From Burkholderiales bacterium (lineage in GTDB: Bacteria > Pseudomonadota > Gammaproteobacteria > Burkholderiales > Usitatibacteraceae), in NCBI GenBank assembly GCA_019634955.1, contig JAHCAK010000003.1, positions 61,756 to 125,755 of the forward strand: a stretch of 64,000 bases of DNA, in the 5' to 3' direction. Position numbers and translations under genes: made by a program. This document shows positions 36,443 through 48,450 of this stretch, piece by piece (position 1 is the stretch's first letter; each line of letters starts with the position of its first letter). Under the pieces are notes generated by a model. It was not told the DNA's origin. It saw only the letters and a list, made by a program, of their open reading frames with translations, and ran no database searches.

Positions 36443-38245
36443 TCAGACGGGGGCGACCTTCAGGACTTCCTCGATCGTGGTGATGCCCTGCGCGACCTTC
36501 ATCAGGCCCGAGAGCCGGAGCGGCCGCATCCCGGCGCGGTAGCAGGCCTCCGTGAGCCTCACGAGGTCCGGCTCGGCCACGAGCAGGCGCTTCAGGTCCA
36601 CGGTGAGCGTGAGGATCTCGTAGATGCCCACGCGGCCGAGGTAGCCCGTGTTGCGGCATTCGAGGCACCCCACGGGCCGGTACACCTCCGCGGGCGGCGT
36701 CGACTTGTAGGGCGCGCAGATGGCGTTCCAGGTGGCGTGGTCGTCCTCGCGCTGGAACGGCGCCTTCACCTTGCAGTGCGGGCAGAGCGTGCGCACGAGG
36801 CGCTGCGCCATCACGCCCAGCAGCGTCGCGTTCAGCAGGTATGGGGGGGCGCCGAGGTCCAGCAGGCGCGTGACGGCCGAGGGCGCGTCGTTGGTGTGCA
36901 GCGTCGAGAGCACGAGGTGGCCGGTGAGCGCGGCCTGCACGGCCATGTCGGCCGTCTCGAGGTCGCGGATCTCGCCCACCATGATGATGTCGGGGTCCTG
37001 GCGCATCAGCGCCCGCACGCCGGTGGCGAAGGTGAGGTCGATGTCCGCGTTCACCTGCATCTGGTTCAGGCGCGGGTCGACCATCTCGATCGGGTCCTCG
37101 ATGGTGCAGACGTTCACCTCCGGGGTCGCGAGCTGCTTGAGCGTGGTGTAGAGCGTCGTGGTCTTCCCCGAGCCGGTCGGGCCCGTCACGAGGAGGATGC
37201 CGCCGGGCTGGCTGGTGAGGTGGTGCCAGGTCTCCTGCTCGTCCTTGGTGAAGCCGAGGTCGCCGAAGTCGCGCGTGAGGACCTCGGGGTCGAAGATGCG
37301 CATCACCACCTTCTCGCCGTGGGCGGTGGGAAGCGTCGAGAGCCGGAGCTCTATCTCCTCGCCGTCGGGCATGCGCGTCTTGATGCGCCCGTCCTGCGGG
37401 CGGCGCTTCTCGACCACGTCCATGCGCCCGAGGATCTTGATGCGCGAAGTCATCGCCACCAGGACCGGGTACGGGATCTGGTAGACCTCGTGCAGCACCC
37501 CGTCGATGCGGAAGCGGATGATGCCCACGTCGCGCCGCGGCTCGAGGTGGATGTCGCTCGCGCGCTGGTCGAAGGCGTACTGCCACAGCCAGTCGACGAG
37601 GTGGACGATGTGGTGGTCGTTCGCGTCGAGCTGGCGGCCGGCCTTGCCGAGCTCCACGAGCTGCTCGAAGTTGGAGAGCCCGGAGGTCTGCACGCCCGCC
37701 TTCTCGGCGCGCTTCACGCTCTTCGCCAGGTTGTAGAACTCGCCCTGGTAGCGCTCGATGTCGACGGGGTTCGCGATCACGCGCTTCACGGAGACGCGCA
37801 GCATCTCCGCGAGCTCCGCCTCCCAGGCGCGCATGAAGGGCTCGCAGGTGGCGATCGTCACCTCCTTGCCGGAGGAACCCACGGGCAGGATGCCGCGGCG
37901 CTGCGCGTACTCGGAGGACATCACGTCCGTCACGGCGCGCAGGTCGATCTTGAGCGGGTCGATGTGGAAGAAGGGGATCTGCAGCCGCGCGCCCAGCCAC
38001 GCAGTGAGCGTCTCGGCGTTGAGCGGGTTGTTGGGCGGCACCGGGGAGCGCAGCTTCGCCTCGGCGATGATCGTGACCGGGTGCCTGCCGGCCCGGGCCC
38101 GGGCGTGGTCCGCGAGCAGCCGCGCGGCATCCTCGCGGGCGGCGCGGCCGTCCTGGACGAGCCACTCGAGCACTTCCTTCAGCGTGAGCTTGCGGTCGAC
38201 GCCCGGGGAGGGCGGCTGGCTGGAGGCGGAGGGGACGGACGCCAT
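36443..38245 (-). CDS. GspE/PilB-family secretion or pilus assembly ATPase
   Basis: A 600-residue hexameric ATPase of the type II secretion / type IV pilus family. An N-terminal MshEN-like region (about 20-180) precedes the ATPase core with GPTGSGKTTT (Walker A), an Asp box, IIMVGEIRDLETA (Walker B) and LVLSTLHTNDAPSA (His box). A zinc tetracysteine (CPHC ... CLEC) is present. MshEN regions can bind c-di-GMP, and a c-di-GMP enzyme is encoded at 575. No other secretion or pilus gene is in the window, so the system it serves is unknown. Confidence 0.93.
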   Translation of the reverse strand: MASVPSASSQPPSPGVDRKLTLKEVLEWLVQDGRAAREDAARLLADHARARAGRHPVTIIAEAKLRSPVPPNNPLNAETLTAWLGARLQIPFFHIDPLKIDLRAVTDVMSSEYAQRRGILPVGSSGKEVTIATCEPFMRAWEAELAEMLRVSVKRVIANPVDIERYQGEFYNLAKSVKRAEKAGVQTSGLSNFEQLVELGKAGRQLDANDHHIVHLVDWLWQYAFDQRASDIHLEPRRDVGIIRFRIDGVLHEVYQIPYPVLVAMTSRIKILGRMDVVEKRRPQDGRIKTRMPDGEEIELRLSTLPTAHGEKVVMRIFDPEVLTRDFGDLGFTKDEQETWHHLTSQPGGILLVTGPTGSGKTTTLYTTLKQLATPEVNVCTIEDPIEMVDPRLNQMQVNADIDLTFATGVRALMRQDPDIIMVGEIRDLETADMAVQAALTGHLVLSTLHTNDAPSAVTRLLDLGAPPYLLNATLLGVMAQRLVRTLCPHCKVKAPFQREDDHATWNAICAPYKSTPPAEVYRPVGCLECRNTGYLGRVGIYEILTLTVDLKRLLVAEPDLVRLTEACYRAGMRPLRLSGLMKVAQGITTIEEVLKVAPV

Positions 38246-38254
38246 GGGGCGATT

Positions 38255-39157
38255 CTAGCGCGGCGGCCCGGAGCCGTCTTCCCAGCTGCGCGGATCGTCG
38301 ATCGACTCGAGGTGGGTGAGCACCTCGACGTGCGGGATGGCGACCTCGATCTCGGATTCCAGCCGGTGCGCGAGGTCGTGCCCCTCGTGGACGGTCATGC
38401 TTCCCGGCACGAGGAGGTGCACGTCGACGAAGCTCTTCTTGCCCGACACGCGCGTGCGCAGGCGGTGGTAGTCGCCGCCGCGCGCCTTCACCTGGCCGAG
38501 GATGGCCTCGATGCGCGCGCGCTCCTCGTCCGGGATGGCGCGGTCCATGAGGCCGTCGAACGAGCGGCGGATGAGCGACCACCCCGTCCAGAGGATCTGC
38601 AGGGCCACGACGATCGCGATCACCGGGTCGAGGACGAGCCAGCCGGTGAAGTGCACCACCGCCACGGCGGCGATGACGCCCGCGGTCGTCCAGACGTCCG
38701 TGAGCAGGTGGTGCGCGTCGGCCTCCAGCGTGATCGAGCGGTGCTCGCGCGCGCCCTTGAGGAGGAACCAGCCGCACAGCAGGTTCGCGCCGGCGGCCGC
38801 CACCGAGAGCGCGAGGCCGAGGCCCACCTGCTCCAGCGGCTGCGGCGCGGCGAGCCGCGGGAGGGCGCTCCAGATGATGGCCGCGGCCGCCACGAAGATG
38901 AGCGCGCCCTCGATGCCGCTGGAGAAGTACTCGGCCTTCTCGTGGCCGAAGTTGTGGTCCTCGTCCTCGCCGGAGTGGGCGTAGGAGAGCGTCGCGGCCG
39001 CCACCAGCGCGGCGCCCAGGTTCACGAAGGACTCGAGCGCGTCCGAGAGCAGCCCCACCGAGCCGGTGAGGAAGTACGCCCCGAACTTGAGCGCCATCGT
39101 GACGAGCGAGGTCGCCACCGACAGGCCGATGTAGAAGCCCGGCGAGCGGCCGCTCAT
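38255..39157 (-). CDS. Cation diffusion facilitator family efflux protein
   Basis: A 300-residue inner-membrane protein with six membrane segments and a cytoplasmic C-terminal domain. Divalent metal site residues are seen in SDALESFVN and in ADAHHLLTDVWTT (HxxxD). A histidine-containing loop EDEDHNFGHEKAEYFSS lies between the helices. The C-terminal FVDVHLLVPGSMTVHEGHDL strand pattern is typical. It exports Zn2+, Co2+, Fe2+ or Mn2+; which one is unclear. ATG 39157 overlaps the regulator stop (ATGA), so it is translationally coupled to the LysR gene. Confidence 0.93.
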   Translation of the reverse strand: MSGRSPGFYIGLSVATSLVTMALKFGAYFLTGSVGLLSDALESFVNLGAALVAAATLSYAHSGEDEDHNFGHEKAEYFSSGIEGALIFVAAAAIIWSALPRLAAPQPLEQVGLGLALSVAAAGANLLCGWFLLKGAREHRSITLEADAHHLLTDVWTTAGVIAAVAVVHFTGWLVLDPVIAIVVALQILWTGWSLIRRSFDGLMDRAIPDEERARIEAILGQVKARGGDYHRLRTRVSGKKSFVDVHLLVPGSMTVHEGHDLAHRLESEIEVAIPHVEVLTHLESIDDPRSWEDGSGPPR

Positions 39158-40095
39158 CGCCCGCCCTTCCCGCGCGAAGGCTTCACCGCGTCGCGGCCGA
39201 TGAGGCGCGCGCCGTTGTCGATCACGAAGCGCTCGAAGGCCTGCGCGATCCGGGGAAGCCGCCGGTCGGACCGCCGCACCACGTACCACTGCCGCATCAC
39301 GGGAAAGCCCTCCACGTCCAGGATCACGAGGCTACCGAGGGCGAGCTCCTGGCGCAACGCGTGCGCCGAGAGGAAGCCGACGCCCAGCCCCGCGGCGGCC
39401 GCCTGCTTGATCGTCTCGTTGGCGGCGATCTCCATCTCGATGCGGGGCACGATCCCCGCCTCGGCGAAGGCCTGGTCCATGGCGAGCCGGGTGGAGGAGC
39501 CGCGCTCGCGCGTGAGGATGGGCTCGGCCGCGATGCGCTCGAGCGCGATCCGGCGCTTGCCCGCGAGGGGATGGCCGGGCGCCGCGGCGATCACGTGGGG
39601 GTGCGGCGCGAAGGCGGTCGCCACGTGCCCCGGCTCGTCGGGGGGCTGGCTGATCACGGCGAGGTCCGTGTCGAGCGCGGCGAGCCTCGCCAGCAGCTCG
39701 TCGCGGTTCTGCACCGTCAGGCGCACGCGGATGCCCGGGTGCAGGCGCCGGAAGGCCGCCACGATCCACGGGAAGAAGTGGTCCCCGGCGTTGATGACCG
39801 CCACGTCGAGGAGCCCCCGCTCCAGGCTCCCCAGCTCGGCGATGGCTTCCTCCGCCCCGCGGATGTGGCCGAGGATGCCGCGCGCGTGCAGGAGCACCTC
39901 CTCGCCCTCCTGCGTGAGGCGAAGCCGCCGCCCGGCCCGCTCGAAGAGCGCCGCCCCCGCGTGGCCCTCGAGCTGCTTCACCTGGATGGAGACCGCCGGC
40001 GCCGTGAGGTGCAGTTCCTCGGCCGCGCGCGTGAGCGAGAGGTGGCGCGCGGCGCTCTCGAAGACCCGCAGCTGGCGCAGCGTGGCGTTCTTCAT
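39154..40095 (-). CDS. LysR-family transcriptional regulator (CbbR-like)
   Basis: A 313-residue regulator with a winged helix-turn-helix at residues 4-62 (LRQLRVFESAARHLSLTRAAEELHLTAPAVS region) and a periplasmic-binding-like effector domain. The N-terminus and DVAVINAGDHFFPWIVAAF resemble CbbR/CysB-like members. No carbon-fixation gene is nearby, so the CbbR role is not supported. It is divergent from a 92-residue unknown gene and coupled to a cation efflux gene. The AT-rich intergenic region with inverted repeats is its likely autoregulatory site. Confidence 0.92.
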   Translation of the reverse strand: MKNATLRQLRVFESAARHLSLTRAAEELHLTAPAVSIQVKQLEGHAGAALFERAGRRLRLTQEGEEVLLHARGILGHIRGAEEAIAELGSLERGLLDVAVINAGDHFFPWIVAAFRRLHPGIRVRLTVQNRDELLARLAALDTDLAVISQPPDEPGHVATAFAPHPHVIAAAPGHPLAGKRRIALERIAAEPILTRERGSSTRLAMDQAFAEAGIVPRIEMEIAANETIKQAAAAGLGVGFLSAHALRQELALGSLVILDVEGFPVMRQWYVVRRSDRRLPRIAQAFERFVIDNGARLIGRDAVKPSRGKGGR

Positions 40096-40142
40096 TAAGT
40101 GATCATTTAATCAAAACCATATTCCATTTTACTTTCACTTAA
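40095..40142. promoter_or_regulatory. Divergent LysR operator/promoter region
   Basis: This is the most AT-rich stretch of the area. TTAAGTGA (40095-40102) and its exact inverse TCACTTAA (40135-40142) lie 32 bases apart, with TTTAAT and ATTTTAC runs between. LysR proteins bind T-N11-A inverted repeats of this kind in their own divergent promoters. Confidence 0.55.
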
Positions 40143-40190
40143 TCTTTTCGGCGAGTACCTTGGCCGGGACGACGACCGAGGGGGTGCGCC

Positions 40191-40469
40191 ATGGACATGC
40201 GGGAACCGGCCCGGAAGGGCTTCGCGGGGCGGGAGGCGCTGAACGCGGCCTTCTGGGACCTGGGGCTGCGCTTCCAGTGGGACGCGGCGACCTGGGGGGT
40301 GCTGGTGCAGATGGAGACGCTGGAGGCCCAGCTCGCGTACTACCTCGAGCACTGGCAGCCGCACCTGCTCTCGGTCTACCCGCCGGCCTTCCTCGCGAAC
40401 CTGGTGGAGACCCGCCTCGCGCTCCCCGGGAATTCCCGCCTCGGGATGGAGGCGATGACGCGCGCCTGA
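40191..40469 (+). CDS. Small protein of unknown function divergent from the LysR regulator
   Basis: A 92-residue soluble protein that I do not recognise. It is rich in Trp, Leu and aromatic residues (FWDLGLRFQWDAATW, YYLEHWQPHLLSVYPPAF) and looks like a compact helical domain. ATG 40191 lies 49 bases beyond the LysR operator repeat. A second in-frame ATG is two codons later. Divergent position makes it a likely target of the regulator. It ends ten bases from the convergent aacS. Confidence 0.65.
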   Translation: MDMREPARKGFAGREALNAAFWDLGLRFQWDAATWGVLVQMETLEAQLAYYLEHWQPHLLSVYPPAFLANLVETRLALPGNSRLGMEAMTRA

Positions 40470-40479
40470 GCGCCCTGCC

Positions 40480-42438
<1,959 letters not shown>

Positions 42439-42455
42439 GGTCGTCGCGCGCGAGG

Positions 42456-43148
42456 TCAGTCGAGGCTGCCGGCCGCCATTTTCACATCAACCGGCGTCGC
42501 GAGGGCGGCGGCGATGGCCGCCTCCACGCCGCGCACCATGGTCGCGAGCGCCATCGCAGGCTCCCCGGGGCGGGTCACGGCCTGGCTCTCCAGCCACGGG
42601 ACGTGGATGAACCCCGCGCGCGCCGGCCGGCCGCTGGCCGCGAGGAAGTGCAGCACGCCGTAAAGGAGGTGGTTGCAGACGAAGGTGCCGGCGCTGTTGG
42701 AGACCTCGGCGGGGATGCCTTCCTCGCGGATGGCGGCCACCATCGCCTTGATGGGGACGGTCGCGAAGTAGGCCGCGGGGCCGCTGGCGGCCACCGGCTC
42801 GTCGACGGGTTGGCGGCCCGCGTTGTCGGCGATGCGCGCGTCGTCCACGTTGATGGCGACCCGCTCCACCGAGAGCGCCGCGCGCCCCCCGGCCTGGCCC
42901 AGCAGGATCACGAGCGCGGGCTCGGTCTCCTCGATCGCCGCGGCCACGACCTCGATGGCGCGGCGGAACTCGGTGGGCACGCGGCGCGTGTGCAGGCGCG
43001 CGTGGCCGATGGCCGCCGCGAGGCCCTCGCAGATCTCCCAGGACGGGTTCACGTCCTCGCCGCCGAACGGCTCGAAGCCGGTGACGAGGACGTCCCCGGC
43101 GGGCGCCGCCGGGACGGCCGCGGCGGCGGCCTTGCGCGTGCGGGCCAC
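42456..43148 (-). CDS. pcp: Pyroglutamyl-peptidase I
   Basis: A 230-residue cysteine peptidase (family C15) removing N-terminal pyroglutamate. It has [18 protein letters not shown] at the start of the domain. The catalytic Glu is in [14 protein letters not shown], the Cys in [15 protein letters not shown] and the His in [10 protein letters not shown] basic alanine-rich N-terminal extension of about 18 residues precedes the domain. GTG 43148 follows the bdhA stop by three bases, and aacS starts 17 bases after its stop. Confidence 0.94.
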   Translation of the reverse strand: MARTRKAAAAAVPAAPAGDVLVTGFEPFGGEDVNPSWEICEGLAAAIGHARLHTRRVPTEFRRAIEVVAAAIEETEPALVILLGQAGGRAALSVERVAINVDDARIADNAGRQPVDEPVAASGPAAYFATVPIKAMVAAIREEGIPAEVSNSAGTFVCNHLLYGVLHFLAASGRPARAGFIHVPWLESQAVTRPGEPAMALATMVRGVEAAIAAALATPVDVKMAAGSLD

Positions 43149-43151
43149 GGG

Positions 43152-43943
43152 CTAGCGCGCCGTCCAGCCGCCGTCGATGGAGATCGAGGTCCCGTTGATC
43201 TGCGCCGCCGCCGGCGAGGCGAGGTGCAGCGCGATGGCGGCCACGTCCTCGACCTTCACGAACTGCTTCGTGGGCTGCGGGGCGAGGATCACGTCGCGGA
43301 TCACGTTCTCGCGGGCGACGCCGTGCACGCGCGCCTGGTCGTCGATCTGCTTCTCGACGATCGGGGTCATCACGTAGCCGGGGCAGATGGCGTTGGCGGT
43401 GATGCCGAGCTCGGCCACCTCGAGCGCGAGGCTCTTGGTGAAGCCGACGAGCCCGTGCTTGGCGGCGACGTAGGCGCTCTTGTAGGGCGAGGCCACCAGG
43501 CCGTGCGCGGACGCGATGTTGATCACGCGCCCCCAGCCGCGCCGCTTCATGCCCGGCAGCGCTGCGCGCGTGGCGTGGAAGGCCGAGGAGAGGTTGATGG
43601 CGATGATGGCGTCCCACTTCTCCGGCGGGAACTCGTCTACCGGCGAGACGTGCTGGATGCCCGCGTTGTTCACGAGGATGTCCACCGCGCCGTACTCGGC
43701 CTCGGCCGTGGCCACCAGCTCCGCGATCTCGCCCGGGCGCGTCATGTCCGCGGGGTGGTGCAGCGCCCGCACCCCGAACTCCTTCACGATCGCGGCGAGG
43801 CTCGCCTCGATGGCCCGGGGCTCGCCCAGGCCGTTCAGCATCACGTTGGCGCCGCCGGCCGCGAAGGCGCGGGCGATGCCCAGCCCGATGCCGCTCGTCG
43901 ACCCCGTCACCAGCACCGATCTTCCCGCGAACGCCTTGCCCAT
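43152..43943 (-). CDS. bdhA: 3-hydroxybutyrate dehydrogenase
   Basis: A 263-residue short-chain dehydrogenase oxidising 3-hydroxybutyrate to acetoacetate with NAD. It has VTGSTSGIGLGIA (cofactor), NNAGIQHVSPVDEFP (a BdhA hallmark), the catalytic SAYVAAKHG (Tyr-x3-Lys, about 157) and CPGYVMTPIVEKQI. ATG 43943 has GGGGAGAGG upstream. It works with aacS two genes downstream in using polyhydroxybutyrate monomers. Confidence 0.95.
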   Translation of the reverse strand: MGKAFAGRSVLVTGSTSGIGLGIARAFAAGGANVMLNGLGEPRAIEASLAAIVKEFGVRALHHPADMTRPGEIAELVATAEAEYGAVDILVNNAGIQHVSPVDEFPPEKWDAIIAINLSSAFHATRAALPGMKRRGWGRVINIASAHGLVASPYKSAYVAAKHGLVGFTKSLALEVAELGITANAICPGYVMTPIVEKQIDDQARVHGVARENVIRDVILAPQPTKQFVKVEDVAAIALHLASPAAAQINGTSISIDGGWTAR

Positions 43944-43969
43944 CGTCGCCTCTCCCCAGGTCTGCCGCG

Positions 43970-44596
43970 TCATTCGCCGCGCATCGCCCACGCCCGGCGG
44001 GCGGCGGGCCGCGCGAAGCAGTCGCCCAGCCAGCGCGCGAGGTTCGGGCGCGCGGCGTGGTCCATGCGCCGGGCGCGGAAGAGCGCCGCGGCGAGGTTGA
44101 GGTCGGCCACCGAGAAGGCGCCGCCGGCGAGGTACGGCCGGTGCGCGAGCGCCGCGTCCACCACGGCGAGCGGGCGCTGCAGCCGCTCCAGCGCCGCCTG
44201 CGCCTTGGCCGGGTCGCGCTTGTCCTCCGGCAGCACGATGGCGTTGGCGGCCCAGGTGTTGATGTCCGGGTCGATCTCGGTCACGGCGAAGAAGGACCAC
44301 TGGAAGGCGAGCCCCTCGCCCTCGACCGTGGCCGGCCACAGGCCGCGGTCGTGCTTGCGCGCGAGGTAGAGGTTGATCGCCATGGATTCCCACAGCGCGA
44401 ACCCGTCGTCGTCGATGGCCGGGACGCGGCCCAGGGGATTCGCGCGCCGGAAGTCGGGGTTGTTCTTCCCGAGGGGCCCGTCGGGGTCGTCGCGGTAATG
44501 GATGGGCACGTGCTCGTAGGCGAGGCCGAGCTCCTCGGCCATCCAGAGCGCGCGGATGGCGCGCGAGGCGGCGATGCCGTAGATCTTGAGTGTCAT
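43970..44596 (-). CDS. Glutathione S-transferase family protein
   Basis: A 208-residue protein with a thioredoxin-like N-terminal domain ([23 protein letters not shown]; a serine at the usual active site position) and a helical C-terminal domain. [26 protein letters not shown] carries the cis-proline and Glu-Ser glutathione-binding motif. Substrate unknown. ATG 44596 overlaps the acetyltransferase stop (ATGA). Confidence 0.93.
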   Translation of the reverse strand: MTLKIYGIAASRAIRALWMAEELGLAYEHVPIHYRDDPDGPLGKNNPDFRRANPLGRVPAIDDDGFALWESMAINLYLARKHDRGLWPATVEGEGLAFQWSFFAVTEIDPDINTWAANAIVLPEDKRDPAKAQAALERLQRPLAVVDAALAHRPYLAGGAFSVADLNLAAALFRARRMDHAARPNLARWLGDCFARPAARRAWAMRGE

Positions 44597-45044
44597 GCGG
44601 GTCCTCCGGGTCTCAACATCTCGATGTGGGGAATGCCGTCCTCGTCGTAGGGCTCGGAAGCCCGCGCGAAGCCGAACTCGCCGTAGAAGCGCTCCAGGTG
44701 CAGCTGCGCGCCGATGCGGATCGCCTGCCCGGGCCAGAGCGCCTGCGCGCGGGCCAGCGCCTCGCGCATGAGCGCGCGGCCCAGGCCGGTGCCGCGCGCG
44801 CCCCGCGCCGTCACCACGCGCCCGATCGAGGGCTCGGCGAACTTGACCCCCGCCGGGACGAGGCGGCAGTAGGCGCGGACCTCGCCGCCCGCCGCCGCGA
44901 ACAGGTGCCAGCTCTCCGGGTCCGCCCCGTCCACGTCCTGGAAGGCGCAGGCCTGCTCGACGACGAACACGGCCGCGCGCGCGCGCAGGATGTCGTGGAC
45001 CTCGCGCGCGCTGAGCCCGTCGAGGCGCGCGAAGCGCCACGCCG

Positions 45045-45048
<4 letters not shown>
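44593..45048 (-). CDS. GNAT-family N-acetyltransferase (ElaA-like)
   Basis: A 151-residue acetyltransferase. [16 protein letters not shown] and SWHLFA at the N-terminus are ElaA-like. The acetyl-CoA loop is in [18 protein letters not shown] (R-x-x-G-x-G/A form), followed by [16 protein letters not shown] 45048 overlaps the ppsA stop and its own stop overlaps the GST start. Substrate unknown. Confidence 0.9.
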
Positions 45049-47438
<2,390 letters not shown>

Positions 47439-47479
47439 GCTCGCTCTCGCATCGGGTGACGGGCGGTCGGGAATTTGCA

Positions 47480-47485
47480 ATTATA
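47480..47485 (-). promoter_or_regulatory. -10 box for ppsA
   Basis: A perfect TATAAT on the minus strand lies 42 bases before the ppsA start in the 147-base ppsA/ppsR gap. The -35 position is poor, suggesting an activator or a weak promoter. Confidence 0.4.
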
Positions 47486-47585
47486 TCGGAGGCTTGCGGC
47501 CGATGCTGCGCTGCATCAAACTCAACGGTCCGACAACCCCGAAAATCCCGCCCGCGCGCGGGAGCCCACCCACCCGGAACCCCCC

Positions 47586-48410
47586 ATGTCCCACCGCCGC
47601 CGCGTCTTCTTCGTTTCCGACCGCACCGGCCTCACGGTCGAGGCCCTCGGCACCTCCCTCATCACCCAGTTCGACGGGATCGACTTCGTCCGCGTCACCG
47701 TCCCCTTCGTCGACTCCGTGGACAAGGCCCGCGAGGTCGTCTCGCAGGTGAACGCGGCCTACCGGGAATCCGGCAAGCGGCCGCTCGTCTTCAGCTCGCT
47801 CGTGAACGACGCCGTGCGCGAGGAGATCAACAAGGTCGACGGGCTCGTCCTCGACGTCTTCGGCAAGTTCATCGTGCCCCTGGAGCAGGAGCTGGGGCAG
47901 AAGTCGATGCACGCGGTCGGCAAGAGCCACAGCGCCGGCAACGCCAAGGACTACAACCACCGCATCGAGGCGATCAACTACACGCTCTCCCACGACGACG
48001 GCGTGACCCACCGCGGGCTCGAGGAGGCCGACCTGATCCTCGTGGGCGTCTCCCGCAGCGGCAAGACGCCGACCTCGCTCTACATGGCGATGCAGTTCGG
48101 CATCAAGGCCGCCAACTACCCGCTCATCCCCGAGGACCTCGAGGCCAACCGCCTGCCGCCCTCCCTCATGCCGCTCAAGGAGAAGGTCTGGGGCCTCACC
48201 ATCCAGCCCGATCGCCTGCACCAGATCCGCAAGGAGCGCCGCCCGGACTCGAAGTACGCCGACCTCGCCAACTGCCGCTACGAGGTGGCCGCGGCCGAAA
48301 AGCTCATGCGCCAGGCCGACATCCCGTTCCTCGACTCCACGACGAAGTCCATCGAGGAAATCGCCACGACGATGCTCCACGAAGCCCAGCTCGTTCGTCG
48401 GGTATATTGA
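47586..48410 (+). CDS. ppsR: PEP synthase regulatory protein (bifunctional kinase/pyrophosphorylase)
   Basis: A 274-residue DUF299-family enzyme that inactivates PpsA by ADP-dependent phosphorylation of a threonine and reactivates it with phosphate. The N-terminus RRRVFFVSDRTGLTVEALG and the P-loop GVSRSGKTPTSLYMA are diagnostic. ATG 47586 is the first start in a conserved context. It is divergent from ppsA, the usual arrangement in betaproteobacteria. Confidence 0.97.
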   Translation: MSHRRRVFFVSDRTGLTVEALGTSLITQFDGIDFVRVTVPFVDSVDKAREVVSQVNAAYRESGKRPLVFSSLVNDAVREEINKVDGLVLDVFGKFIVPLEQELGQKSMHAVGKSHSAGNAKDYNHRIEAINYTLSHDDGVTHRGLEEADLILVGVSRSGKTPTSLYMAMQFGIKAANYPLIPEDLEANRLPPSLMPLKEKVWGLTIQPDRLHQIRKERRPDSKYADLANCRYEVAAAEKLMRQADIPFLDSTTKSIEEIATTMLHEAQLVRRVY

Positions 48411-48450
48411 CTCCCTACAACAAACCCACCTCTCCCGGAGGAGATCCAAG

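Noticed and set aside
39154..40095. Assignment of the LysR regulator as CbbR controlling carbon fixation
   Set aside because: Similarity is at subfamily level only, and no RuBisCO or Calvin-cycle gene is in the window.
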